Shown: positions 29,691 to 40,858 of the stretch, piece by piece
Numbering within the stretch: the first letter of the stretch is position 1
Layout of the letters: every line of letters starts with the position of its first letter
NCBI GenBank assembly: GCA_030789695.1
Contig: CM061141.1
Coordinates: 194,071,689 to 194,135,688, forward strand
From: Scilla litardierei
Taxonomy: Eukaryota; Streptophyta; Magnoliopsida; Asparagales; Asparagaceae
DNA length: 64,000 nucleotides
Direction: 5' to 3'
The notes under the pieces: model-generated
The model's input: only the letters and a program-made list of their open reading frames with translations
The model's database searches: none
Told to the model about the DNA's origin: nothing
Position numbers and translations under genes: made by a program

Positions 29691-31019
29691 CCTAAACGTT
29701 TTCACTTCTTCTTTCACTCTCCTAGCCAACCTTCTTCCCCAATCATCCCCCAACCTTCCTCTTGCCTTTCTTCATCCTCCCGTGCTCTCTCTCACCCCCC
29801 ATTGGCCGGCAACTACCTGTAGGCCGTCGGCCGACCCCAAAAACCCCAAATTTTCCTTTTGCTCCAGTTTTTCCCATTCATTCTCCCACCTCCAGATCTG
29901 TTGTATCTCAGCCGCGAGGAGATCCTTTCAGCCGTAGTTTTCCCGGGATCGCTTCTTCCGTTGTCGTGCTAGATCCGATTTGGCGACGGCAATCCGGATA
30001 CGTCGAGATCCTCTCCTACCTGCAGATTCGTAGGCGTCTTGATCGTCGTTCATCCGCTTCGTATACGGTTAGTGATTTACCATTAATTTCCCAAAACCCA
30101 CACTATAATTTGGAAAACCTAATAAAAATGGATTACTAGACGTTGTAGGATTCCAATACAAATCTGGTTTAGATCTTTCAATTCTGATTTCTGCTTTGGC
30201 CATAACAGTGACCCATCCCCGTAGAATAGCGATTTGTGGGACGACTCTCGTCGATCAACAACCCTTGGTACCAGGCAAGTGAAACTTGACAACCTTTGTT
30301 TAGGCCATGCTTTAGGCCATTTCCTTGATTTTAGCGTGAAAGAGACTAGACCGTGAAATGATAGCTGTCTAGGCGCAATTTCCAAGCTCTAGCTTGACAA
30401 CGAAGCTAGAATTGTCTTTTGTCATGTCATGTCATGCATTTTCCTGTCACGTTTACTTTCTTTAACGGTACGCAATTTAATTGAATATCTGCCTTGCATT
30501 TGCATTCTTACATGCCATTTGATTTGTATGTTGCATCGTAGCACACGCTACAAAATTCTTGTACAATCCATGTTTTCGGCTAGGCACCTGCTATGCGGGC
30601 ATAACCCTACGCCATACTTGTTAAAAACACTTCCTGGCTCATGATCCAGAAGCGAGCATTCCGTGTTCGGGGGTAAGGCCCTGGCTCGATACACGTTGAG
30701 GGGTAGGGATAAACGGTCACTTGAGCGTAAGAGTTGGCCCGTACAGCCTCTCTAGCCAAAGGGCGGAATCTCTGTGCACGACGTGCTTACCATACTTGTA
30801 CTTGTCCTTGTGAATGTATACTTTTTTTCCTTGCTTCCATGTCATGTTTACTCCTTGCCATGTCATACTTGCTGTTTTTACTTATTTGCTGCACATCTTA
30901 TATATATGTCATGTCATGCACACTTTAGAATTGCTAGGTTGCTTTTACCTTTCTTTTAGTTTCCTTGCACAAAGTCTTGTAGACTTTGTTGACATGTGCC
31001 CCTTCTCTTTGGGTGTCGC

Positions 31020-31127
31020 ATGTTAGTTGCTGAGCCAGAGATCGAAGTTGAGGGCGACGAGTTCGTGGAGTTCGTGCCTGATCCCACAGCTGACGTGGAG
31101 TACGAGGACACCGGTGACCAGTCCTAG
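31020..31127 (+). CDS. LTR-encoded 35-aa acidic small ORF (element 3, 5' LTR)
   Basis: ATG 31020 to TAG 31127 begins MLVAEPEIEVEGDEF and ends EYEDTGDQS. Length, acidity and both ends match elements 1 and 2 although the centre differs at most residues. The ATG lies in a hairpin stem. Confidence 0.6.
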   Translation: MLVAEPEIEVEGDEFVEFVPDPTADVEYEDTGDQS

Positions 31128-31463
31128 TGTTCCTTCGTCGTTTCTTGTTAGTTGTTGTAGCTTGTCGGTGAGTAGCACCATTTTGTTGTTACTTTCATTG
31201 TTGGCCATGCTGGGCCTTTTCTTTTGGACTCTTTTGTTAGCCTGGTGGCTTTTCTGGTTGTTGGACAATTTTTGTTGGACATTGAGATGAATAATTTATT
31301 TATTTGCCTCTTTCTATTATTTTTATCTTTGTTCCGTGTCACATTACAGGGACCTGCTATTTAATGTTGATTGACGCTTATCAGACTTGCGGCTTTGTAG
31401 CTTCAAGTCTGAGCGGACCTTCTCACGCTTCGCCTCCATATTTTTGGGAAGCGGGGCGTGACA

Positions 31464-31617
31464 GGTTTTGTTGGTGACCCATGCAGGTCCTCTCCTCTCT
31501 GTAACTGTGACCTAATCGGAACAACGATAAGAAATTATAGAATGTTCGATAAATAATTTCGACACCCGAGTCATAGGGCTAAGAGTCTGATTTTATTTCA
31601 TTTTTCTGTGCCATTAG
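31464..31617 (+). other. Element 3 leader between LTR and gag
   Basis: It includes the conserved TGGTGACCCATGCAGGTCC candidate primer region 8 nt after the LTR and no initiator-Met primer site. Confidence 0.5.
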
Positions 31618-32747
31618 ATGGCTGGAAGAAGGAATACCTGAGCTGCTGGTGGTGTGCCCCTCGTGTCGAGGAGCCAGACCGAGAGCCCACCAACAGGGAG
31701 ATTACGCGGATGATGCATCAGATGATGCAGGTGCAGCATGGAATGCTTCAGAATGCTCGGAATGTTCCGCCTGCTCGAGCAGCGCAGCCAGTCCAGAATG
31801 TCCCTCGCTTCAAGCCAGGAGCGAAGCAGTTTCAGGAGCTGGGCCCCACTTACTTTGATGGGACCGAAGGACCTCTGGCTGCTGATGAGTGGACCAGGAA
31901 TATGGAGGACAACCTGAAGATGTCGAAGGTCGACCCGGCTAGATGGGTTGACTTGGCGAAGAGGCAGCTTAGAGATAATGCTCGGAACTGGTGGGATGCT
32001 GAGGAGGAGATGCTGGAGGAGCCGATATCTTGGGCTACTTTCAAGTCCAGATTCGAAGAGGAGTACTTTTCGAAGGCTGCCAGGAGGGAGATGGTGCAGC
32101 GCTTCATCGACCTGAAGCAGGGGAGCTTGACGGTGGACCAGTACCACCAGGAGTTCACCGGGCTGAGCCGTTTCGCACCGAAGATGGTACAGGATGCTGA
32201 TGAGAGGGCCCAGTGGTTTCTGCAGGGGCTCTCTTTGGATCTTCATAGCTTTGTGTCTTCTTCTATTTGGAGTCCTATTAGAAGGTTCTGATTGCAGCGA
32301 AGAGGCAGGAGCAGATTGTGAACCAGAAGAGAGGATGTGCTTCTGGAGCTGGGAAGAGGCATGTGGAGCAGGCCAGGGCAGTGATGAGACCAGGGTTCAG
32401 GCCCAATCAGCCGGTACAGTTCAAGAGGCCAGGAGGACCTCCTACTCCGAAGACTTGCCATTTCTGTGGCAAGACTGGGCATGTCAAAGATCAATGCTGG
32501 AAGATGTTGGGACATTGCTTGGTTTGTGGTGATCCAGCGCATGTCATGAGGGACTGTCCAAAGTCCAAGCAGCCTTGGAAGGGACCTGTTGCAGCTCAGC
32601 CGTTGCAGCAGAGAGCACCTGTACCTGCTGGACGTGGAGTGCCTCTCGTTTTGCAGAGGCAGGCTTTTCAGCAGGCTGTTCAGCCAAGGAGGCAGGCTTT
32701 CCTGATGACTGCAGTTGAGACTGAGGCGGTGGATGAGGTTATTGCAG
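31618..32747 (+). pseudogene. gag: Element 3 gag, degraded
   Basis: The ancestral ATG at 31618 (MAGRRN) meets TGA at codon 7, and homology resumes in another frame (EEPDREPTNREI). Capsid blocks WWDAEEEM, FKSRFEEEYFSKAARREM and YHQEFTGLSRFAPKMV read to about 32265, where another frameshift occurs. Two zinc knuckles then follow (CHFCGKTGHVKDQC, CLVCGDPAHVMRDC) and the frame runs to the predicted intron donor at 32748. Confidence 0.85.
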
Positions 32748-32858
32748 GTAACCCTCAGACTAGTTATTTATTTTCTTAGTTAGTCTTGTTTGTTGGAATT
32801 TGTTTGGCTGTTTGTTATGTTTACTAGAATAGGATTTGATTGTTAGATTGCTTGTTAG
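32748..32858 (+). other. Predicted 111-bp gag/protease intron (element 3)
   Basis: TTGCAG/GTAACCC to GCTTGTTAG/GTGTGATT. Same phase as in elements 1 and 2. Internal sequence has diverged but the borders are kept. Confidence 0.8.
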
Positions 32859-35800
32859 GTGTGATTTTGGTTTGCACATTTCCTGCACGAGTCCTCTTCG
32901 ACTCTGGTGCATCGATGTGCATTATTTCCCGGAGCTTCGTGGAGAAGCATTCCTTGTCGACTTCCCCTCTTCCCAAGAGTTGGGATATCGTTACAGGAAA
33001 TGGCGTGATCTCGGTGCATCGTGGTTGCAATTCTTGCCCTTGGTGGTCTGTGGACATGAGCTCTACGCTGATTTCATCGTCCACGACATCATCAACTATG
33101 ATGTCGTCCTTGGGATGGATTGGCTTGGGAGTTTCTACGCCACGATCAATTGCCGGAGGAAGAAGGTGGTGTTCGAGATTCCAGGCCATCCGGTGTTCGA
33201 GTTCAGCCGTGGCAGCAGTTCGCTTGGTCCGGTCAGGTTTCGGGACAAGCCGGTGGAGATCGTTGCTATGCAGATGGAGCAGTGTAGACTAGCGGTAGTG
33301 CGTGACTTCGATAACGTCTTCCCCGAGGAGATGTCTGGATTGCCACCTGATCGAGCTCTCGAGTTTTCGATCGACCTTATTCCAGGAGCGCAGCCTATTT
33401 CGAAGGCGCCCTATCGCATGGCACGAGCCGAATTGGAAGAATTGCGGAAGCAGCTGGACGAACTTCTTCAGAAGGGTTACATTCATCCCAGTGTGTCTCC
33501 GTGGGGAGCACCGGTATTGCTGGTGAAGAAGAAGGACGGTTCGCGTCGCATATGTGTGGACTACCGGGAGTTGAATGCGGTGACCGTCAAGAATCGATAT
33601 CCGTTGCCTCGTTTTGATGACATCTTTGATCAGCTTGGAGGATCGAGGGTATTCTCTAAGTTGGATCTGAGGAGTGGTTATCACCAGCTCAAGGTGAAGA
33701 AGGAAGATGTTCCGAAGACAACATTCAGGACGAAGTATGGACACTACGAGTTCGTGGTTATGCCTTTCGGTGTAACCAACGCCCCCGCAGTTTTTATGAA
33801 TCTGATGAATCTGATCTTCTATGACTTTTTAGACAAGTTTGTCGTTATCTTCATTGACGACATTCTGATCTACTCAAAGTCAGAGGAGGAACATGCATCG
33901 CACTTGAGGACAGTGTTGGAGATCTTGAGGAAGCATCGGTTGTATGCTAAGTATTCCAAGTGCGAGTTTTGGCTGGACAGAGTTGCTTTTCTCGGGCATG
34001 TGGTGTCAGGAGATGGTATTTCTATGGACCCCGAGAAGATCAAGGCTATCAGAGAGTGGTCTGTTCCGCAGTCAGCGTCTGAGATCCAGAGTTTCCTTGG
34101 ATTGGCTGGTTATTACCGGTGGTTCATTAAGGACTTCTCCCGTATTGCTGAGCCGATGACCAGACTGACGCGGAAGGATGTACCATTTGTTTGGTCTGAT
34201 GATTGTGAGAAGGTTTTTGATGTTCTGAAGGAGAGACTGACGAATGTCCCTGTTCTTGTTGTGCCTGATTGCAGTGGAGGATTCGAGATCTTTTGCGACG
34301 CTTCCAGCAAGGGTCTCGGTTGTGTATTGCATCAGCATGGGCACGTGGTAGCGTATGCTTCATGTCAGCTTAAGACTCATGAGAAGAATTACCCCATGCA
34401 CGACTTGGAGTTGGCAGCAGTCGTGTTTGCGCTGAAGATTTAGAGGCACTTCCTGCTGAGTGAGAGGGTGAAGATCTTCACCGATCACAAAAGCTTGAAG
34501 TACATTTTTACCCAGAAGGAGCTCAACATGCGACAGCGTCGGTGGTTGGAGCTCATGGCAGATTATGAGATCGATCTGCAGTTTCACCCTGGCAAGGTGA
34601 ATGTGGTCCCGGATGCGCTGAGTAGGCTTCCGGTAGTGATGTTGTTGACTTCGCAGTGGAGATTGCAGCAGGATTTTGCGAGTCTGGTATTGAGATTATT
34701 CTTCCTGGAGAGGCCTCTTCGTTGATGTGTATGCAGATACAGTCGACGATCGTGGATAGGATCAAGGCTGGACAGGCTGGAGACCTGAAGTTGGTGAAGA
34801 TACGGGAGCAGGTGGAAGCCGGTCTGCTGACTGACTTCTTGATTCATGAGGATGGCTCGCTGAGGTATGGAGCCAGGTTGTGTGTGCCAGCTGGATACAT
34901 CAGAGAGGAGTTGTTGGTTGAGGCACACAGTTCGCCGTATTCTGTGCATCCTAGTGGCACCAAGATGTATAAGGATCTTCGCCTGAACTATTGGTGGCAT
35001 GGTATGAAGAGGAGTGTGGCTCGGAGTGTAGCCAAGTGTCTGGTTTGCCAGCAGGTAAAGGCAGAGCATCAGCGTATGGTAGGGTTGCTACAACCGCTTC
35101 CGATTTCGGAGTGGAAGTGGCAACACGTCACTATGGACTTTGTGAATGGACTGCCTTGGAGTCCGAAGCAGAATGACGCGATTTGGGTGATCGTAGACTG
35201 ATTGACCAAATCAGCGCACTTTATTCAGATCTTGGAGGACATGCTGAGGGCGTGCATGTTGGACTTCAAGGGATCTTGGGAGGATCATCTCCTCCATGTT
35301 GAGTTTGCCTACAATAACAGCTACCAGGCGAGTATTGGCATGGAACCTTTCGCCACGCTATATGGGAAGAAATGTCGAACGCCACTGAGCTGGGATGACA
35401 TTGAAGACAGGGAGCTAATAAGACCTGAGATGATTGTGGAGGCCGTGGATGTTGTGAGGAACATACGGGAGAGGCTGAGGATTGCTCAGGACCGTTTCAA
35501 GCATTGGGCTGATGCTAAACGACGTCCTTTGGAGTTTCAGCCAGGTGACCATGTGTTCCTGAAGATTTCCCCGAATCGAGGAGTGATTTGCTTTGGTAAA
35601 CGAGGGAAGCTGAGCCCGAGATACATTGGACCGTTTGACATTCTGGAGAGAGTTGGCGAGGTAGCCTACCGCTTAGCATTGCCGCCATCTTTGGAAGGAG
35701 TTCACGATGTCTTCCATGTGTCGCAGCTTCGTCGGTATATCAGCGATCCATCTCATGCTGTGGATTTCTCGGAGATCACCGTTCGCCCCGATCTGACGTA

Positions 35801-35966
35801 TGACCAGTAGCCAGTGCAGATTTTGGACAGGCGTCAGAAGTCACTCCGGAACAAGACAGTCGATCTTGTTAGGGTGATGTGGCGACACGACTCGCCAGGA
35901 GAGTCTACTTGGGAAAGAGAGGATGAGATGAGAGAGCGATACCCACTTTTGTTCCCTGACACGTGA
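32859..35966 (+). pseudogene. pol: Element 3 pol, multiple lesions
   Basis: Protease VLFDSGAS reads to about 33035, where the frame shifts. RT ([17 protein letters not shown]) and RNase H (FCDAS) read to TAG at 34441-34443, a former Trp codon. RNase H continues to a shift near 34675. The integrase zinc domain reads to TGA at 35199-35201, probably a former CGA. Directly after TKSAHFI the frame jumps to QILEDMLR, so ~80 codons holding the second catalytic Asp, the Glu and the second intron are deleted near 35225. The tail reads to TAG 35808-35810, then an open chromodomain-like segment ends at 35964-35966. Confidence 0.85.
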
Positions 35967-36012
35967 GTGTTAGGAAATTCCGAGGGAGGAATTTTTCTTA
36001 AGGTTGGTAAGA

Positions 36013-38424
36013 TGTAACGACTGGTTTTTGTCTATGTTTTGACTATTATATATATGTGTGTGTGTTGGTTGTTCTCTTCCGTGTGTGTTTTTCCCCTGTT
36101 GGATGTTTTCTTTCAGTTCTTTCTGATCTTCTTCTTCGATGAGCTTCATAGCGTCCATATCTTAGAGCTAGGTTGATCTTAGAAGCCATAGGAATCTTCC
36201 CGAAGCTTCGCGCTTCAATTCGAGACTTTTCGTGCATCTTAGTTGGTTCAAGAAGGAGAACCAACCGACTAGATTGCAATCTAGTCGGTCGGCAACTCTT
36301 CAGGAACCGACTAGTTCATCTTGATTATTTCAGCTGAGTTACTGTTTCTACTTAGTCGGTCTAAGCACATCCATCGACAAACTAGTCGGTTAGAACTTGT
36401 TCTCAGATCGACTAATTCTGAGTCCTTCTGACAGCCAAGTTACTGTTTACAGTTAGTCGGTTAAAGAACGACTATCGACTGACTAGTTGATAAACTAGTC
36501 GGTTAGAGTTCTTCTCAGACCGACTAAGTCTCAGTACTTATTGTCTATCATATTTTACCCTTAGTCGGTCAATGAATATTCACTGACCGACTAGTTCCCA
36601 AACTAGTCGGTTGACGAACCTTCACGGACCGACTAAATCTGTCTACCCTGTACTGACCCTATTCTCTGTTTGCCTTTAGTCGGTCACAGTTGGATGACCG
36701 ACCGACTAGTTCCCAAACTAGTCGGTCAACCACTCTTCTCTGACCGACTAATATGCCCAGAAACCCTAGGTTAAGTCGTAGCCGCCGCTTAATCTTTCTA
36801 TTTAAACCCTAAACGTTTTCACTTCTTCTTTCACTTCTCCTAGCCAACCTTCTTCCCCAATCATCCCCCAACCTTCCTCTTGCCTTTCTTCATCCTCCCG
36901 TGCTCTCTCTCACCCCCATAGCGCCGGCAACTACCCGTAGGCCGCCGGCCGACCCCAAAAACCCCAAATTTTCCTTTTGCTCCAGTTTTTCCCATTCATT
37001 CTCCCACCTCCAGATCTGTTGTATCTCAGCCGTGAGGAGATCCTTTCAGCCGTAGTTTTACCGGGATCGCTTCTTCCGTTGCCGTGCTAGATCCGATTTG
37101 GCGACGGCAATCCGGATACGTCAAGATCCTCTCCTACCTGCAGATTCGTAGGCGTCTTGATCGTCGTTCATCCGCTTCGTATACGGTTAGTGATCTACCA
37201 TTAATTTCCCAAAACCCACACTATAATTTGGAAAACCTAATAAAAATGGATTACTAGACGTTGTAGGATTCCAATACAAATCTGGTTTAGATCTTTCAAT
37301 TCTGATTCCTGCTTTGGCCATAACAGTGACCTATCCCCGTAGAATAGCGATTTGTGGGACGACTCTCGTCGATCAACAACCCCGGTACCAGGCAAGTGAA
37401 ACTTGCCAACCTTTGTTTAGGCCATGCTTTAGGCCATTTCCTTGCTTTTAGCGTGAAAGAGACTAGACCGTGAAATGATAGCGGTCTAGGCGCAATTTCC
37501 AAGTTCTAGCTTGACAACGAAGCTAGAATTGTCTTTTGTCATGTCATGTCATGCATTTGCCTGTCACGTTTACCTGCTTTGGCCATAACACTTCCTGGCT
37601 TGTGATCCAGAAGCGAGCATTCCATGTTCGGGGGTAAGGCCCTGGCTCGATACACGTGGAGGGGTAGGTATAAACGGTCACTTGAGCATAAGAGTTGGCC
37701 CGTACAGCCTCTCTAACCAAAGGGCAGAATCTCTGTGCACGACGTGCTTACCATACTTGTACTTGTCCTTGTGAATGTATACTTGTTTTCCTTGCTTCCA
37801 TGTCATGTTTACTCCTTGCCATGTCATACTTGCTGTTTTTACTTATTTGCTGCACATCTTATATATATGCCATGTCATGCACACTTTAGAATTGCTAGGT
37901 TGCTTTTACCTTTCTTTTAGTTTCCTTGCACAAAGTCTTGTAGACTTTGCTGACATGTGCCCCTTCTCTTTGGGTGTCGCATGTTAGTTGCTGAGCCAGA
38001 GATCGAAGTTGAGGGCGACGAGTTCGTGGAGTTCGTGCCTGATCCCGCAGCTGACGTGGAGTACGAGGACACCGGTGACCAATCCTAGTGTTCCTTCGTC
38101 GTTTCTTGTTAGTTGTTGTAGCTTGTCGGTGAGTAGCACCATTTTGTTGTTACTTTCATTGTTGGCCATGCTGGGCCTTTTCTTTTGGACTCTTTTGTTA
38201 GCCTGGTGGCTTTTCTGGTTGTTGGACAAATTTTGTTGGACATTGAGATGAATAATTTATTTATTTGCCTCTTTCTATTATTTTTATCTTTGTTCCGTGT
38301 CACATTACAGGGACCTGCTATTTAATGTTGATTGACGCTTATCGGACTTGCGGCTTTGTAGCTTCAAGTCTGAGCGGACCTTCTCACGTTTCGCCTCCAT
38401 ATTTTTAGGAAGCGAGGCGTGACA
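36013..38424 (+). repeat. Element 3 3' LTR (2412 bp)
   Basis: TGTAACGACTGG to GCGTGACA. It lacks ~150 bp present in the 5' LTR (junction near 37575) and part of one hairpin near 36380. TATA is at 36799-36806, the small ORF at 37981-38088, and the palindrome array at 36240-36755. Confidence 0.9.
37981..38088 (+). CDS. LTR-encoded 35-aa acidic small ORF (element 3, 3' LTR)
   Basis: This copy has the same length and ends as the 31020 copy, with few substitutions. The reading frame is preserved although this LTR has suffered a deletion elsewhere. Confidence 0.55.
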   Translation: MLVAEPEIEVEGDEFVEFVPDPAADVEYEDTGDQS

Positions 38425-38429
38425 CTCTC

Positions 38430-39020
38430 TTTGTATCTCGTCCAAGCTTCGTGTAAGGACTCGTGGCTGGCCTGGGAGAAGGAGGAGATCTCACTCATCA
38501 GCGTCATCGTCTTTCCCGGGGGAAAGAACTTAATCAAGAAAGAGTTTGAGAGCTTCTCCCAAGTGTTGAAGGTGTTCGGGTCCTTTCCCCTAAGCCATTG
38601 CTTGGCTTTATCCTGCAGAGAGAAGGGGAATAGCTTCAGACGGATTTCTTCAGCTGTGACACCATTAATCCTGAATGTGTTACACTTCTCGAGGAAGGAG
38701 TCAGATGTTCAATAGGGCTCTCCATGGGTGCCCCAGAGAATTGATCCTACTGGATCCACGTCACTAGCGACGGCTTAAGCTCGAAGCTCGCGGCCGTGAT
38801 AGCCGGAGGTTGAATGGAGGAGGTGGACCCGATGGAGGGCATCGAGTATTCCAGCAGAGATTTCTGGGGAGGAGGAGTGTTCTCTCCCATGGCTTCAGCT
38901 TCTTCCCTTCTTCTTCTTTCTGTGTTTAGACGACTCACGGTGGCGTTAATTTCCGGGTCAATAGGAATCAAGTCGTCTAGACTCCTTGTATTCATGTGCA
39001 TGAAAAACAAGAAACACCCG
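38430..39020 (-). pseudogene. gag: Athila gag N-terminal part
   Basis: On the minus strand the frame opens near 39000 (MNTRSLDDLIPIDPEINATV). It passes a stop at 38747 and continues in shifted frame with capsid blocks for an Athila gag (RLKLFPFSLQDKAKQWLRG near 38620, FFPPGKTMTLMSEI near 38510) up to the element 3 insertion. The remainder of gag is at 28885 downward. Confidence 0.75.
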
Positions 39021-39169
39021 TGAAGCAAGAATGGGACAGAAACAGATAAAAACAGAAAATAAAAATAGAAAACAAAAAGTGAAAATGAAGAATGCGAAAA
39101 TTATCGCGGGGTAGGGATATGGGCTAGACTCAAGGGTTCAAAGGTCCTAAAATTAATAAACACGTTGCA

Positions 39170-39187
39170 TCCCCGGCAACGGCGCCA
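39170..39187 (-). other. Athila primer-binding site
   Basis: TGGCGCCGTTGCCGGGGA on the minus strand, 6 nt inside the 5' LTR. This sequence is the usual primer site of Athila elements, commonly assigned to tRNA-Asp. Confidence 0.85.
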
Positions 39188-40140
39188 TAAAGCTTGACGT
39201 CCCCCGGCTTTTGAATCTTGCAGAGTGCAGTTGGATAGGGGATACCAGATTTAAATATTTGAACCGCAAGCGCACGGTGTTGTAGTGTGGCTTGGGGGTG
39301 GAACATAGGGAGGTGTAGTTGTGCTTGTTTCTAAGAGGAACCAGTCCAACCTACGGGTGAGCTAGCCCGATCGATCGATGGTTTGTCACGGAATGTAAAT
39401 GCGGAGGTTAAACAATATAAAAGGAAACCTAAGACTTCGGTTTCCATCCTATCATGTGTTCTCGCTATTACGCCCTACGAATAGGAAAACGATCGGAATT
39501 AGGGTTTAGTGGTGAGACGTTGCCTCTAAGAGTGATACCAGCGTCCCATGGGCCCGATATTCCGGTCGATGCCCAGGATGATACGCCGGACTACCCGGGT
39601 TCGGTCGGTGGGCATTCCCATGTCCATTAACACCGACCGACTCCGGGAGCACTAAGCTCGAAACGATAACTCCCAACATCTCATCACGCTGTTCTCACGC
39701 GCTGGGATTCAATGTCTATGCTAAGGGCGTGAGCTGTGGCTAGGGAGTCAACCGCCAAGTTTATTCCCACTTGGCCCTACGGTCAAAGGCGGTCTTTTTC
39801 CCATCGAAGACAATGAAACACCCCGCGTAACCATCTAAATTCCTAATCCCTATCGAAATCCTAGTCATATGGACGCATTAGGGAGGACCCACGAAGGGGG
39901 TTCCACCAAAATCCCAAATTTAGGAACTACTCACAAATCATGGCTAAAAAGCGATCAAAACAAAAATCAACCGTAAAAATCATGATGAGACGATTGCAAT
40001 GAAGTAGTAGCAATGCTATTAAGACTATATTAAAGTTTCACAAAGATCAGAAGACTTACAAAACCAGTAAAATTCCAGCCGTCACAATGGAGAAAAAAGA
40101 CAGAAAAATAACAGCTCTCGTTTTTGGAAACCTAGGGCAA

Positions 40141-40150
40141 CTATATATAG
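40141..40150 (-). promoter_or_regulatory. TATA box of Athila LTR
   Basis: CTATATATAG, conserved at 21404-21413 in the other LTR, directly downstream of the palindrome array. Confidence 0.7.
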
Positions 40151-40154
40151 AAAT

Positions 40155-40615
40155 CGATGTCACCCGATCGGTTGAAGTATCAACCGATCAGGTGAGCTGC
40201 TTCGCGCTTCAGCCGTAGGCTTCGAGAACTTCAACTGGGCGCTTGGTCCGACCGGGTGGAGCGAGCGGGTCGTCGTTTGAAGAGATTTAGCATCAGGTCA
40301 ACCGATCGGTTGAGAATTCAACCGATCGGTTGGAAATATCCCCAAAAGAGACCGAGAAGTCTGTCGATTTGGCACGGTCAGCGGACGTCGGTTGAGCTCT
40401 CCGGGTCGTTCTTTAAAAGAATCGGCTACAGATGAACCGATCGGGTGAGATGTCAACGGATCGGTTGGAATTCCGCTCCAACTTGGCCGAGCGCTCTACT
40501 GTGTTCAACCGGTCGACGAACCGGTCGGTTGGTTTTCTTCTCACTCCAGCCTCCATCTGGGTCGGACACGCGTGCATCACCCGATCGGTTGGCTGTGTCC
40601 AACCGATCGGGTAAG
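40155..40615 (-). repeat. Palindrome array in Athila LTR
   Basis: Repeated CAACCGATCGGTTG and variants (CACCCGATCGGTTG, CAACCGGTCGG), often as two palindromes ~10 nt apart (for example 40299-40333). The same array is at 21420-21880. CGGTTG fits the plant MYB core CNGTTR on both strands. Confidence 0.8.
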
Positions 40616-40858
40616 GGCTGAAAAATGGCGATCTTCATCGTTTGACCCCCTGGATCATGCGTGACTCCTCCCGTTGCTCCGGGACTCATGATATTTTCGT
40701 TATATGTCCCCTACACTGACGATCTCCTGTAAATACACAAAAACACCAAAAATTGAAGGGAAACTAAAAATCCCAAGAAAATCGGCACGAGACGACTGAA
40801 AACAACGGAAAAACACAAAGAAGACGTGCGTGAATATATAAAATATAAACACACGTCA

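Larger units (their letters stand above)
28886..31463 (+). repeat. Element 3 5' LTR (2578 bp)
   Basis: It begins tataacgactgg (TG to TA change) and ends gcgtgaca. Contents: palindrome array 29105-29640, TATA 29683-29690, an ATG-free leader to the donor at 30068 (GTTAGTGA), hairpins 30970-31022, small ORF 31020-31127, and a T-rich tail with aataattta near 31290. Confidence 0.9.
28886..38424 (+). mobile_element. Tekay/Del-like element 3 (plus strand, decayed)
   Basis: Full LTR-gag-pol-LTR structure in opposite orientation to its Athila host. It lies inside the Athila gag; flanks atctc (28881-28885) and ctctc (38425-38429) are a 5-bp target duplication with one change. Gag has an early stop and a frameshift. 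Pol has frameshifts, a TAG and a TGA, and lacks ~80 integrase codons with two catalytic residues and the second intron. It belongs to a different subfamily from elements 1 and 2, judging by LTR divergence. Confidence 0.9.
20958..40858 (-). mobile_element. Athila-type Ty3/gypsy element lacking RT-integrase, split by element 3
   Basis: This minus-strand element has a 5' LTR at 39194-40858, a primer site typical of Athila, gag, an aspartic protease, an env-like ORF of the ATHILA ORF1 type, a purine tract and a truncated 3' LTR. Between protease and env-like ORF only the short conserved GGGAGGCAACCCACG phrase that normally follows integrase is left (26660-26690). RT, RNase H and integrase motifs are absent on this strand, so it would need partner enzymes. 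Element 3 (28886-38424) interrupts gag. Confidence 0.85.
39194..40858 (-). repeat. Athila 5' LTR (1665 bp)
   Basis: The ends are inverted (TGACGT / ACGTCA). The TATA box is at 40141-40150 and the palindrome array at 40155-40615 on the upstream side. It is complete, unlike the 3' LTR. Confidence 0.9.

Noticed and set aside
30774..31290. Plus-strand ORFs around the element 3 LTR small ORF, rich in Leu/Phe/Cys
   Set aside because: They arise from T-rich leader sequence, are not conserved in elements 1 and 2, and overlap the conserved small ORF.
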